Of a stretch of 22,224 nt of DNA, positions 1 through 11,600 are shown piece by piece. The stretch is taken from assembly GCF_000003605.2 (NCBI RefSeq), contig NW_003137822.1:1207598-1229821 (forward strand), in the 5' to 3' direction. The notes below the pieces were generated by a model that saw only the letters and a program-made list of their open reading frames with translations, was not told the DNA's origin and did not search any database. Every line of letters begins with the position of its first letter. Within the stretch, counting starts at the first letter, position 1. Source of the stretch: Saccoglossus kowalevskii. Its lineage: Eukaryota; Hemichordata; Enteropneusta; Harrimaniidae. Made by a program: the position numbers and the translations under genes.

Positions 1-474
1 CCAATTAAACACCACACTGCATCATGCGTCCAATATTTATTTAAGTTGAATTCAATTGAACATTTATATCGATTTGTAATTCATGCTCGAGTCGTAGGTT
101 GTATTGTTTTCGAGTTGCTTCAATATTCAATAGTACTCTCTGTGACTTGAACCAAATTGAAAATGAATATCATTTTCTTTTAGTCTGTACATGTTTTAGA
201 AATCCCAAAGACAAGTACTTACCGTATTTCTGTTAAAACCCACCTACTTTTAATAAGTTCATTGACTTAATGAAATCAGAAAATAACAATATTTTGATGC
301 GGCTTGCAGCTTTTGTATTTCAAGCCCTATAGTTAAGGAGCGATATTACAGAATTGTTGTAATATTAATATGATGATTGTAAATGTACATATGTAGTATT
401 ATTTTGTTTTCAAATAAGCAAGCTGTACAACTTTTTAGGGGCCTATGGCCTCGAATAAGTGAATAAAGACTCAC
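1..474. other. Upstream non-coding DNA
   Basis: AT-rich, with no convincing ORF. AATAAA at 462-467 could be the polyadenylation signal of an unseen upstream + strand gene, but no coding end is visible to support this. Confidence 0.4.
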
Positions 475-482
475 TATATAAA
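475..482 (+). promoter_or_regulatory. Possible TATA box upstream of candidate first exon
   Basis: TATATAAA lies 67 bases before the ATG at 542, which would put a transcription start near 505. In AT-rich DNA such a match occurs often by chance, and no initiator or other core element could be verified. It gains weight only if the candidate exon 541-740 is real. Confidence 0.2.
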
Positions 483-540
483 ACAATATTCAGATATTTT
501 CGGCGCATACAATTTTTACTAAGGTGTTCATTTATTTTAG

Positions 541-740
541 CATGAAGAGTTTCAATTGTTTTATTTTTAAATATGCTTCTGGTATTTTTAAAGTTATTTT
601 TATATGCTGGTTGTTGGCTGTAGCCATATATCACTCTCTTTATGTACCATCTGCACTAACTCACCAGATGCTACTCCGACAATTTAAAATGTTAGCAATG
701 CTTCCATCCCAACAACCGAATTTCACAAGATTTCAAGATA
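541..740 (+). CDS. Candidate upstream exon: short cytosolic end, one hydrophobic segment, hydrophilic stem
   Basis: ATG at 542 has A at -3 and opens 66 codons plus one base, up to a GTGAGT donor at 741 (phase 1). The acceptor at 2056 also needs one base from an upstream exon, so the two can be joined in frame. A good pyrimidine-rich acceptor (TTTATTTTAG) ends at 540, so this could equally be an internal exon. Residues about 10-33 (YASGIFKVIFICWLLAVAIY and following) form one membrane segment after a short basic start. A polar stem follows, with a possible N-glycosylation site (NFT). I do not recognise a family. It could be an N-terminal extension of the SUR-like protein, the first exon of another type II membrane protein, or a chance ORF. 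Confidence 0.3.
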
Positions 741-1040
741 GTGAGTACATCTCTATATACTTTATGAATGTGTTATTTATGTATATTCACCATATGCCCA
801 GTTTTTGTCCATGTACATTTTCCCATTTTGTAAAAATTATCTGTAATGTTTAACATGGTCATCAATTGTTCACTGGTTATTATTTTCGTGACCTGGGTCG
901 AGCCATTGCACTAGAGCGCGCTCGTTCCATTAGAGAACGGTTTTAGCGATCAGGTAACCATGTCCATGTGTTTGTTCATAACATAAAGTATAGTGCTGGG
1001 TGATACCTCACTGGCAGTATTTGCATAACAAATTGGCTTG

Positions 1041-1076
1041 TTGACATAATATGTCGGACGTTGACATAATATGTCG
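1041..1076. repeat. Short tandem duplication, unit about 20 bp
   Basis: The 17-base string TTGACATAATATGTCGG/T occurs twice, separated by about 20 bases. Each copy holds the near-palindrome GACATAATATGTC. No function is evident. Confidence 0.6.
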
Positions 1077-1637
1077 TATCGATGTTGATACACATATTCT
1101 GTTTCAAGGTGCGACAAAGACAGAGAAACGTGAATACAGAAAGTTCGAAATGAAGCGACAATGTTAAATGACAATTTCAAAAATGGAATCGTTACAGTGG
1201 TATCGTATACATGTATCAGAGTTGGAGAACTGTGAATATATGCACAAACATAATTCATGTAACGACCCTCCCTTCAGTGGTGAGGGACTACGATATAACA
1301 CACACAAGTAGTGTCTTACGTTTACAAAACAACACGTGAATCTCTGTTTAACATAGCCAACGGTACGTGCATTTTTTATATCCCGTCAGTAAACGAATGC
1401 TATCACGAGTGTGTTGTTATAGCTGTTTAAAAACAAGAGGATTTGAATAAATTAGTTGTGCAAAAAGCCATCTACTGAATTGTTCATGTTGAAACAGTCT
1501 TCGTATATCAGATACTTGTATATGTATATGTATACAGTATGGCTGAAATGGTAAACATTTTGTAATTGATTATCAGTGCATCCACGGCCAAATATAAAAA
1601 CACGTCTTACGTTGGATTACGGAAACTAGTTTTCGAC

Positions 1638-1681
1638 CGTCACAACTATTGAAAATATCATCGCAACTATTGAAAATAGAA
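1638..1681. repeat. Short tandem duplication, unit about 21 bp
   Basis: CACAACTATTGAAAATA is followed at once by the near-copy CGCAACTATTGAAAATA. It lies in non-coding DNA upstream of the TMD0 exon and probably reflects local slippage. Confidence 0.6.
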
Positions 1682-2055
1682 CGAGCAAATCTACAGTTAG
1701 TAAAGTCGCTAAACCCAGGGAAATCTGGCGTTTTATCGTTTACGCTGTGTTGATCACATGGCATGGTCACCTGATCGCGACGACAGCTCGAGCTAGGTCT
1801 GTTTGATTTTCTTTGATAAGCACAATTAGCTGAATTCAAAACACCTGAACATGTAAAATGATAACAAAATGTATTTGCCACATTCGTGAACTTAAAAGCT
1901 AGTGAAATTGTTCGAAACATCAAAATAGTTAAATTAAATTCCAGTGAAAATAAATGGGTTTACCAAAATAATAAAAGTAATAATATTTTGGAGGGATTTA
2001 TGGAATCAAAATATTAAAATAAATTTGATAAATAAATTAATATTTTTATTTGCAG

Positions 2056-2600
2056 ATCTAATGAATTCTACATCTATATGCTGCGATACTCAGGTTCACG
2101 TCCAGCAGCTTCGAATTGTACTACACATCTTATTCATAATAATAGCTTCTGGTATATTGATCGTTATGAGGCACTTCACTGAATTACGTTACTATGACTA
2201 CAAGTTTTTACTACGTTATCCAGGACACGCGTTCAAATGGTCAATATCAGGAATACTTATAGTGGTATCATTCTTTAGTGTGGCAGAAGGAATCCTTACT
2301 GATTTATCAAGAAATGACGTCACCAACCCATACTTGTATATTCCACAAATGTTGTCTTTATTGGGACTGATGATAAGTTTAATGTATTACCATCATATGG
2401 AGTACTGGGATCGACCTCATCTTGTCTGGTTGTTGTTACTTTACTGGATCATGGCTATTATTGGAGAAGTATTAGCAATATTTAGAGTGTCACAGTCGAT
2501 TGGTTTTAATTACAGTATTTTGCGATTAGATATTGGGATTATTACTACTATTCTATATTCTTGTTGTGCAGCAGTTGAAATTAATGTGCTTCATAAAAAG
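2056..2600 (+). CDS. ABCC8/9-like (SUR): SUR-like exon: entire TMD0 (residues 1-180)
   Basis: The acceptor TTTGCAG ends at 2055, the donor GTATGC starts at 2601, and the end phase is 0. The first in-frame ATG is at 2061, but two bases plus CTA precede it in frame, so translation could enter from an upstream exon. The ATG context is weak (C at -3). Five hydrophobic segments lie at about 17-36, 61-81, 92-111, 120-141 and 151-173, the SUR TMD0 pattern. Diagnostic strings are RYPGH (52-56) with W60, [28 protein letters not shown] and VEIN. NST at residues 2-4 is a sequon comparable to the glycosylated N-terminus of SUR1. TMD0 is the Kir6-contacting domain of SURs. The distal cysteine of the SUR1 N-terminus (C6) has no clear partner unless an upstream exon is used. 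Confidence 0.92.
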
Positions 2601-5600
2601 GTATGCATTCGTTTATGATCACTACAAAGGATATTGAATTATGTACTTCAATATAACACACACGAATCTTGTATTATTAGGCCATAGTCTGACATGGTTA
2701 ATAGCTTATGGTTAATCATGAATAATGACTGTTCGCATAATGTGAGGTTGACAATCATTTGAACTTCACATATAACTTTATTTTAACAGTCTCCCGCTTT
2801 TCGCTCTCCGTATCAGTATATGGGACAGAATGCTTTGGTTAAGACGGTTGTAATTCTATGGAATTATTAATTTCATGACAACGACCATTCATTCGAGAAC
2901 AGACAAAAATTAATCAATTTCGGCTTTTTATATTTAAAGTACTATGCAGAGACCTGATTACTAATAGGGTATATTTTACGTATTAGTCGCCTACTTTCCA
3001 TAATTAATTAATTTTCGGGTTTTACACTGATATCGCAAGTATTAATTATCTTATTTCAATTAAACTAGGTACATATTCACTGATTCTCGATACATATATA
3101 CTCTAACACAAAGTGATGATCCAATTAGTTTTGCGTTATATATACAATATACAGACCTACATGTATGCAGAATAATTGCTTAATTTCTATAATATCCCAT
3201 TTGATTCATCGGGGTAAACCACAGACATGAATATTGATTATCGATTATAGCCAATTTCTGATATTTAAAAAAATCAGATTTAAATTGAATTCATCATAGA
3301 GGTGCTCTGGAATCAATTAGACTAAAAACCACGCATGAAAAATCAAATGTATTTTCTGTATGTATTATAAATGTTGATAATGTGAGTCACATTGTTTTCG
3401 TGTTGTGCATCTCAATAGCAGATCTCAAATAGCTTTTTTGACTGCCGTGTGCGAAGCACAAATTGGGAGTCTTTGCAGTTAGTGTGTGTCCGTCTGTTCC
3501 ACTGATATCTCAAGAACCATACATCAGTTTTTGATGAAACTTGATGCATAGATGCTCTGGGCAGATTTGATTAGATTTTGGTAAAAATCCATGGATATTA
3601 ATTACCTAATTTGCATGATAATTAGCTGATTTTTAGCTGTTATATGACTGTTCCACTGATATCTAAGGAACTCACTCATTGGATTTTGATGAAACTTGGC
3701 ACACAGATGCTCCAAACTAATGCGCAGATTTGATTAGTTTTGGGTAAAAATCTGTGCAATATTAATTACTTAATTTGCATAATGATTAATCAATTTTCGG
3801 CTTTTCCACTGATATCTCAAGTACTAATCATCACATTTCAATAACACTTGGTACATAGATGTCATAGGACACTGCACAAACCTGATAGTTTTTAGGGTAA
3901 TATCAGTATATATTAATTAGCTAATTTGCATAATTAATTAATTATCAGCTTTTGATATTTCAAGTAGTAATCATCACATTACAATGACACTTGGTATATA
4001 GATGTCATAGGACACTGCACAGACCTGATACTAGTAGTTGTTAGGGTAATACGAGTACATATTAATTACCTAATTAGCATAATTAATTATTTTTCAGCTT
4101 TTAATATTTCAAGTAGTAATCATCACATTTCAATGGAATTTGGTACATAGATGTCATAGGACACTGCACAAACCTGATAGTTTTTAGGGTAATATCAGTA
4201 TATATTAATTAGCTAATTTGCATAATTAATTAATTTTCAGCTTTTGATATTTCAAGTAGTAATCATCACATTTCAATGACACTTGGTACATAGATGTCAT
4301 AGGACACTGCACAGACCTGATAGTTTTTAGGGTAATATGAGTACATATTAATTACCTAATTTGTATAATTAATTAATTTTCAGCTTTTGATATTTCAAGT
4401 AGTAATCACAATTCAATGAAATTTGGTACATAGATGTCATAGGCCACTGCACAGACCTGATAGTTTTTAGGGTAATATGAGTACATATTAATTACCTAAT
4501 TTGTATAATTAATTAATTTTCAGCTTTTGATATTTCAAGTAGTAATCACAATTCAATGAAATTTGGTACATAGATGTCATAGGCCACTGCACAGACCTGA
4601 TATTTTTAGGGTAATATCAGTATATATTAATTAGCTAATTTTCATAATTAATTAATTATCAGCTTTTGATATTTCAAGTAGTAATCATCACATTTCAATA
4701 AAACTTGGTACATAGATGTCATAGGACACTGCACAGACCTGATAGTTTTTAGGGTAATATGAGTACATATTAATTACCTAATTTGCATAATTAATTAATT
4801 TTCAGCTTTTGATATATCAAGGAGTAATCATCATATTTCAATGAGACTTGCTACATAGATCTTCTAGGATTATGCAGACACCTGATTAGTTTTAATTGGA
4901 TATTAAATACCTAATTTGCATAATGTTCCACTGATATATAAAGAACCACAAATTGAATTTTAATGAAACTTTTAAAGAGAACTATGCAGAAACCCGATTA
5001 GTTTTTGGTAAATATTTATGCTTATTAATCACCTAATTAACATAATTAATTAACACTGATATCTCAATTACTGATCATCACATTTGAATAAAATTTGGTA
5101 CATAAATGCTCTAGGACAATAGACAGGCATGATTAATTTTGATTAATATTAATTCTCTAATTAGCATAATAATTCATAATTTTGTTCTGTTCTGTTCATA
5201 TTAGTTACCCGATTTACATAATTAGTTTTCAGCTTTTCCATCAATATCTCATGTACAAGTAATTTTGAATTAATTTTTAATGTGTCTTCAATACTCTCAG
5301 CACACGGGAGTTCTTTCTAAGCTTTCTTTGATTGATTTTGTTTGTAAATATTTTGGTCCGTTTTCATAGCTACGTATCACATTTGCGGAGTTTTGGCATT
5401 TATATCTGATTAATATAACATATTTGAAAAATTTCTTCTGTGGCGGATACTGATTCAGAACCCTCAACCACGCCACGCTTCGAGAATAAATATTAATGAG
5501 CTTGGGCAAACATGTAAATATTATTTTATTCAAGCCAAAATATTATGAAAGGGGAAAGCATGTCAATAATATATAATCTGGTCTTAAGTATTTTAATTAA

Positions 5601-8600
5601 ACAAAAACACGTAATTGAAAGCAATATGGCTGTTTAAATGTATAATATAACATGTATAGTCTAACTGGAGGCAAACTTGTTTTAAAAAATGTTTTAAAAT
5701 TCATAAAAACAACAATAACAAAATTGTGTTGTCAATATTACACAAGTATTAAGATTATTATGAGAGTTCCCTGGTTATTAAAGGGGGTCTTGTATGTTTT
5801 CACCCAAATATATCTAACAAATATATGAACATATATCACAATTCTATTTTGGTTTGGATCACATCTAGTATTTGTAAACACCAGACTAAAGTTTGATTTA
5901 GTTTAAATATTTGAAAGGAATAATTTGTTATGATTAGTTGTATTTTCTTCAAGTACTGAACATTTGTTTTGTAAGTAAAATCAAAATTTTCAAATATTGG
6001 CATACTAATTGATTGCTGAATGTATTACTTAAACTTGGGTTACTATTATTTTAATTTATTTCATATTTTATCTGTGTAATCAGTGGTTACACAAGGAATT
6101 ATAAAATGAATGTACAATCATATTACCATACTAAAAGGCAATGTTAGCAACCGTATGTATTGTTGAAACAATACGTAACATTGTTTTTCAATCGGCTAAA
6201 GCTTTGTATTGGGTTACCAAAGAAGAAGTGTATGTTTAAATCTTTTTCAGTAACCGTGGATAAAAGAACGGGTAGTTAGTGACGTTATGTCACTGAACTT
6301 CTGCTGCGTTAATTAGTTGAATATATATTGTGATATAGCAGATGTTTAATGCTACCCTGTTGTGTTTAGTAATACGATTCATATATATATATAATGTTAT
6401 TTGTTATATTTCATTTAGTTCATTATTTACATATAAATAATATTGCTATTTTTCACATATATGTACATCCAGTGTTGAGCTTTTGTTAATCTATCCTGGT
6501 ATAACATGGATGGAAGAAGCACAGCGTTATCGGAAATGTAGTAGTGCCGATAACATAAGTGATAACATATTTGTTACAACTGGCATGTTGGTACACTTAG
6601 TTCATCGAAACAGTACATTGCTATAACACAATAAGTCTAACCTTAACTGATTTATTGGAACTAAAATTGAATACAACTACTCCGTCTTCACCAATTCACT
6701 GTATTTGATACACTTACTTTGTGTACACAGATTGTTTGCCCATTCTCAGAAGAAAAAAGATTTCCGAAGGATTTCGTGAAAACAAATTTATATTACATGC
6801 AGTCATATGTAAACATTCTATCAAATGCAACTATATGGTGGTTAAACTGGTTAGTGTCTCTATCGCGTCGACAAACAATTGTGTTGGACGACCTGGGATG
6901 CTTGCCTGGAGAGTTTGAAGGAAAACGTATGATAGAAGCATTTAACAAAGTTTACAGATATGAACAGGTAGGAATGTTCAAGCCTAATATTTAGCGTGTA
7001 ATCTGCCTGATACGTTATTGTTTGCAATGCATTTATGTCAAGATATCAGTTCAAAAATGGCATGTTATAGTCCACAAATGGCCACGTGAAACCTGATTGA
7101 ATAAGTTGGTCGACATTTTCTAATTCTACACCTATTCATAATATATTGAGAACCATTAAACCTTGTAATTGTATATACAATATTAATAGTAACGAAACAT
7201 TCTACTTTTGTACGTGTTCAATTTTCCTAAAATGTAATTGTTCGTTACAGCAAAATTGTGGCAAACGGGTACCTTCACTTTGGAAGGTGTACTGGCGAAC
7301 TCACTATACCATGATAATTAGTGTGTGTGTGTTACGATCTATTTATTCTGCACTAGCATTTGTCGGTCCAGCTTGTATTGGCAAAATAGTGATGTATGCT
7401 ACAGAATACTACGCTAATGATATCAAGATATATGTAAGTTGTTCCACATATCTAGTATTATTTAATAGTATGCTAAAGACTTCTATACTAAGCTTCTAAT
7501 ATGTTCCCTTGTAAACCAAATCGATTTAGCGAAGAAACGATGACTTTGCAATTGTCAACATAACTGTGAAAGTGTGAATTCGGTGTGGCCAGGCAAGACT
7601 TCATACACGCATTTTCTAAATGGCAATTTCTAACTTTCTTTACAATTTCTTCACGAAACCTATAGTTTTGAAAAACAATCCATAACGCTTGTTATTCAAA
7701 TTTCAAAAGAAACTTTTCAGATAACACTTGTGTCCCCGACTATTTGCGCATGCGTTTTGGACACATCTTTATGCTTGAAGGCATAAACCCAACCCATTAA
7801 TCAGTATAATTGTAGTAATAGTTAGCGTGTGTCATTACTAGGCAACCTTTCGTGCCTTACCTCGGCACTCAGCGCGTAATTAAATCGCCAATCAATGTTA
7901 GTCTGGCTTTAGAATTAGTTAATCGCCACACGTGGGAAATGGAAAAATGTGGGTTTATATTTTTTAATACATCGGATGAAATTATATATGAGATTTATAC
8001 TTTTTAAGATATAATCATTTTAGTCCAAAGGTTTGCGATTTTTTCTATTCATTTTATTTTTGCATAAACAGAGACGACGGCCTGAAATTTTGCACGGGGG
8101 GGGGGGGCGAGATCTGCTCACCAAACTTACACCGTATGCGCGACCTTGCTTTAAATGTATACCCTCTGAAACGCCTTTTCCTGCATTTTCAGCTTGATTT
8201 TGGAGAGGCGGCGCCCCCAACATTTTTCGATGGTCGCCCCCCCCCCCCAACAAAAAGTTTAAATTGGACACAAAATGTTTGTTATTGAAATATTATCTTG
8301 TAATTTGACACTTCATCACCAATGTATGTTCCAAAACCAACAAAAACTGAACGATAACCTACCATTTTCCCTTTTCACGCTATAGTCACAATCGCAATTC
8401 TGTCTGTTCACAAGCCCAGTAAAAGCTTCAGTATATAGATGTTTAAATTGGCAATTCTACGAACAGCTCAGTCAAGCATGTTGAAACATGTATAATTGTT
8501 TGATTTTCAGAGGTACTAGTATTCGAATTTGTTTTGTGTTTAGCATAAAGTGATAAAGTGTTCAAGATTTGTATTTTAATATTGAAAAACGGCTTTTGAT

Positions 8601-11600
8601 ATTTGATGTGGGTATTCCCGTTTTGATTTCTTTTGTGAAGAATTAGTAATGTAGAATATTTTTGGCATGGTTTTTTTTATTCATTCTTTGTATACACAAT
8701 ATTTATTATGTGGAAGAGTATGTTAGTATCAAAGGGAAATCAACATAATAAAAAAAAATTATGATGCAATATCATTAATTATTAATAAATAGTCAATTTA
8801 GAATCGATGAATTCTGGAATACTCGTTATTAATCTGGCATAATTGACTTTCAAAATGAATAACAATTCTTACAATTTTTTAAATAGAGTTCTCCTTTTGT
8901 TACGGTTGAAGAATTTTTCTCGAATGGTTTTATACTTGTTTTTGTGATCTTCACTATTCTCGTGATAAGAAACACACTATATATATACCTGTATGGTATA
9001 TCTACGATTATTGGCCTGCAACTAAAAACAGCACTTCAGGTAAGCGTGTAACTTATACAATTCATTTTATTGTTCAGACTTGATTTATACGTATAGACGA
9101 ATGCACTTATCATATTCGAATGAATCTAATTCTAATTCATTGGATATTTTTTTAAAACAGAATCTGGTTTATGAAAAATCCCTACGATTACCACAGCAGT
9201 CAGCAGACGATACAACTGTCGGAAAAACTATTAATCACATGTCTGTTGATGTAACTGTAATACAACATTTTGTTACATTGTTTCTTGGTTTTGTGTTGTC
9301 AAATCCGATTCAAGTAAGTATATCCAATTTACACTTGTGTATGTTAAAGTTTTCGCGATCGGTCACATATAAACTAATATAGCCGTTTCAGAACTACTTC
9401 ATTCAGATTAGGATTGATGAATTGATTTTAGTTGATTTTGAGTCAACATTGTCAATAAGGCATAAATGTGAAATATATGTCTGAACTACTAAGGAAAAGC
9501 CCAAATGCTCATTGGTATGAGCCATAGGTCGTCTTGAATTTGATACGGATAGGTCAAATTTTACCAAAAATTATCTACATATAAAAAGACTCATTTTTTG
9601 TGATATGAGATTGATTGGTTTGATACAGGGGATTACTATTGCAAACCTATTTTACTCCAATTTCTCTATTTCTTAATTAATTAAATTAGTTTATTGTTAT
9701 ATTTAGTTTATTAGTAATCCACACACATTTCGTCTATATTGATACCTGATTCGTTGATTCTTGAATTACCTTAATTTAAAAATCTCCAAGGACCCAGATA
9801 TATACAGGATACTACGTGCTAGATATGAAATGTATGTTTTGGTTTGGCAAACGTTTCAAAGGTTCACATTTCTTAAATTTGCAATGTACGGGCTCAATGA
9901 TGTCTCAAACTCGATATTTTTATATTATAATTACCTAGATTTCTATTGTGTTAATTTGGCTACTTCATTTAATGGGAATAGCAGGGGTTGTTGGTATTTG
10001 TGTTGGACTTTTGATAATGCCACTTGCATTGAAAGCAGGCCGGATGCAACACAAATTACAGCATCTTAAAATGGTAAGTACGTGCACAAGATATATATTA
10101 TATTGTGTTGTGAATATTTTTTTGTTTTAATAATAATAGTAACAAAATAATTATAACTGTAATGATAATACAATCATGTATATTTTGGTAATGTATAGAA
10201 ACATAAGTAAATCATTGCCAAAAAAGTAAGTGACCCCGAGTTTCGAAAATTCACAAGTACATACATGCACAATTTTTCTTCATCAGCATCATTCTGATAT
10301 TCGTATGAAAAAAACAAATGAGTTATTACAGGGCATTAAGTTGCTGAAGTTAAGTGGGTGGGAGGAATTGTTCGCTTCTAACATTACAAATACCCGGAGT
10401 GAAGAAATGAAGCTTACATCAAAAGTAGCCATGTACTTTCTTCTCTCTGGTAATAATTTCATAAATTTCCATAGTTAGTAAACAGCACAAAATTACAAAC
10501 TAAGTTCCTATTTCATCAATTGTCCATGATGTATTCTTCCAGCTCATTGAATGAGAATTATTTTGTCCACATTATGAGATGGCCAAACCACATAGCTTAA
10601 TTACGCCTTACTCAGCTAAGCACAAATGAAAATAATATAATTAGAAGGCATTCAAAACAAAGCTGAACCTAATATTATATAAGAAAATACAAACATTCGC
10701 CACGTTTTTTAATTGTTTGTATGACATATACCACACTCACTCGATACTCACATGTGATACTAAGTTTTAAAAAATTCCATTCATTGCCCGGCGTAGTAAC
10801 AATCTCACTAATCTAAATTTTTATTTTTATTAAGGGGTATTGTCGCAGGGACTACCATGGGTTATAACATTGACAGTAAGTTTATGGCCTCCATAATAAT
10901 AAACATAATAAAGTGAATGACAAAGTTTATTTTATTTCGAGGTAAGGCACTTCAGCCTGTTTCTAAAAAAAATAATTGGATAGAATGCCATAAATTAAAG
11001 ATGAACTACATACATCGAATGTGACAACACGATATAGCAATTGACCATAATATAATATATCAGTTTTTCTGTATTAACAGATGTTTGCTGTATACTCACG
11101 ACTCAACACAGAACCTCTAACACCAGACGTAGTTTTTACGGCACTAGCACTGACAAACTTACTAATTCAACCACTCTCTGTCATGCCACCGTTTGCTAAA
11201 TACGCAATTGAAGTGGTAACTGCTACTAAAAGGCTTGCACATTTTCTGTCAGTGGAGGAAATAGAAAGATATGCTGAGCACAGGTCTATAGCGGACGGTT
11301 GTATGGATAGCGGTTGCCTTCATGAACTATCAGAGGTATGAATTTAATTTTAACTGATTTGATCCGGTACATTAAAGTTATCAATGTATAACTGAAGATA
11401 ATTGTGAATACCAAATTTGAATAGCATTTATTCCAAATATCGTAAAGTTAGACATATAAATATGTTTCATTACTGTTATTCAATGTAATTTAATTTAATT
11501 TTACAGGAATATGAAATGAATACAATTGAAATGAAGCCAACCACTCCATTAGTGCAACGTGTACAGCAGCACAATTATCAGACAACACATGAAATCAATC

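Larger units (their letters stand above)
741..2055. other. Intron or upstream non-coding stretch
   Basis: No recognisable gene. It holds a small GC-rich palindromic patch around 913-940 (GAGCGCGCTC followed by CGTTC/GAACG arms) and two short tandem duplications, listed separately. ORFs on the minus strand here (950-1258, 1573-1923) show no family motif. The stretch ends in a T-rich tract and TTTGCAG acceptor at 2055. Confidence 0.5.
2601..6730. other. Large intron between TMD0 and L0 exons
   Basis: This 4.1-kb intron runs between matched phase-0 sites. 3440-5270 is repeat-derived (separate entries). 2601-3440 and 5270-6730 are AT-rich, with short repeats such as ATATATATATATA near 6380, and show no exon-like segment with ABCC motifs. 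A minus-strand ORF at 5297-5533 has no recognisable motif. Confidence 0.75.

Noticed and set aside
462-467. AATAAA as polyadenylation signal of an upstream gene
   Set aside because: Common by chance in AT-rich DNA; no upstream coding sequence or downstream GU-rich element was identified.
950-1258. 102-codon minus-strand ORF
   Set aside because: It overlaps another ORF in a second frame and a short tandem repeat; the sequence shows no domain.
1573-1923. 116-codon minus-strand ORF upstream of the TMD0 exon
   Set aside because: Unrecognised, and it overlaps a short tandem duplication reflected as IFNSCDDIFNSCDG. No supporting signals.
3440-5270. CRISPR array or coding tandem repeat
   Set aside because: Units are about 142 bp with no short repeat/unique spacer structure, no open frame runs through them, and the context is a eukaryotic intron.
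7745-7754. Palindrome TGCGCATGCG resembling an NRF-1 site
   Set aside because: Intronic, isolated, and a partial consensus match only. A similar CGCGCATGCG at 15029 belongs to the MITE-like end.
8020-8271. Minus-strand ORF with Gly and Pro runs
   Set aside because: The runs come from the C12 and G12 homopolymers. There is no family motif or splice context.
9761-10069. 102-codon + strand ORF over the 9939-10073 exon
   Set aside because: Wrong frame. The real frame gives the hydrophobic helix pair ending in [10 protein letters not shown] with clean splice sites.
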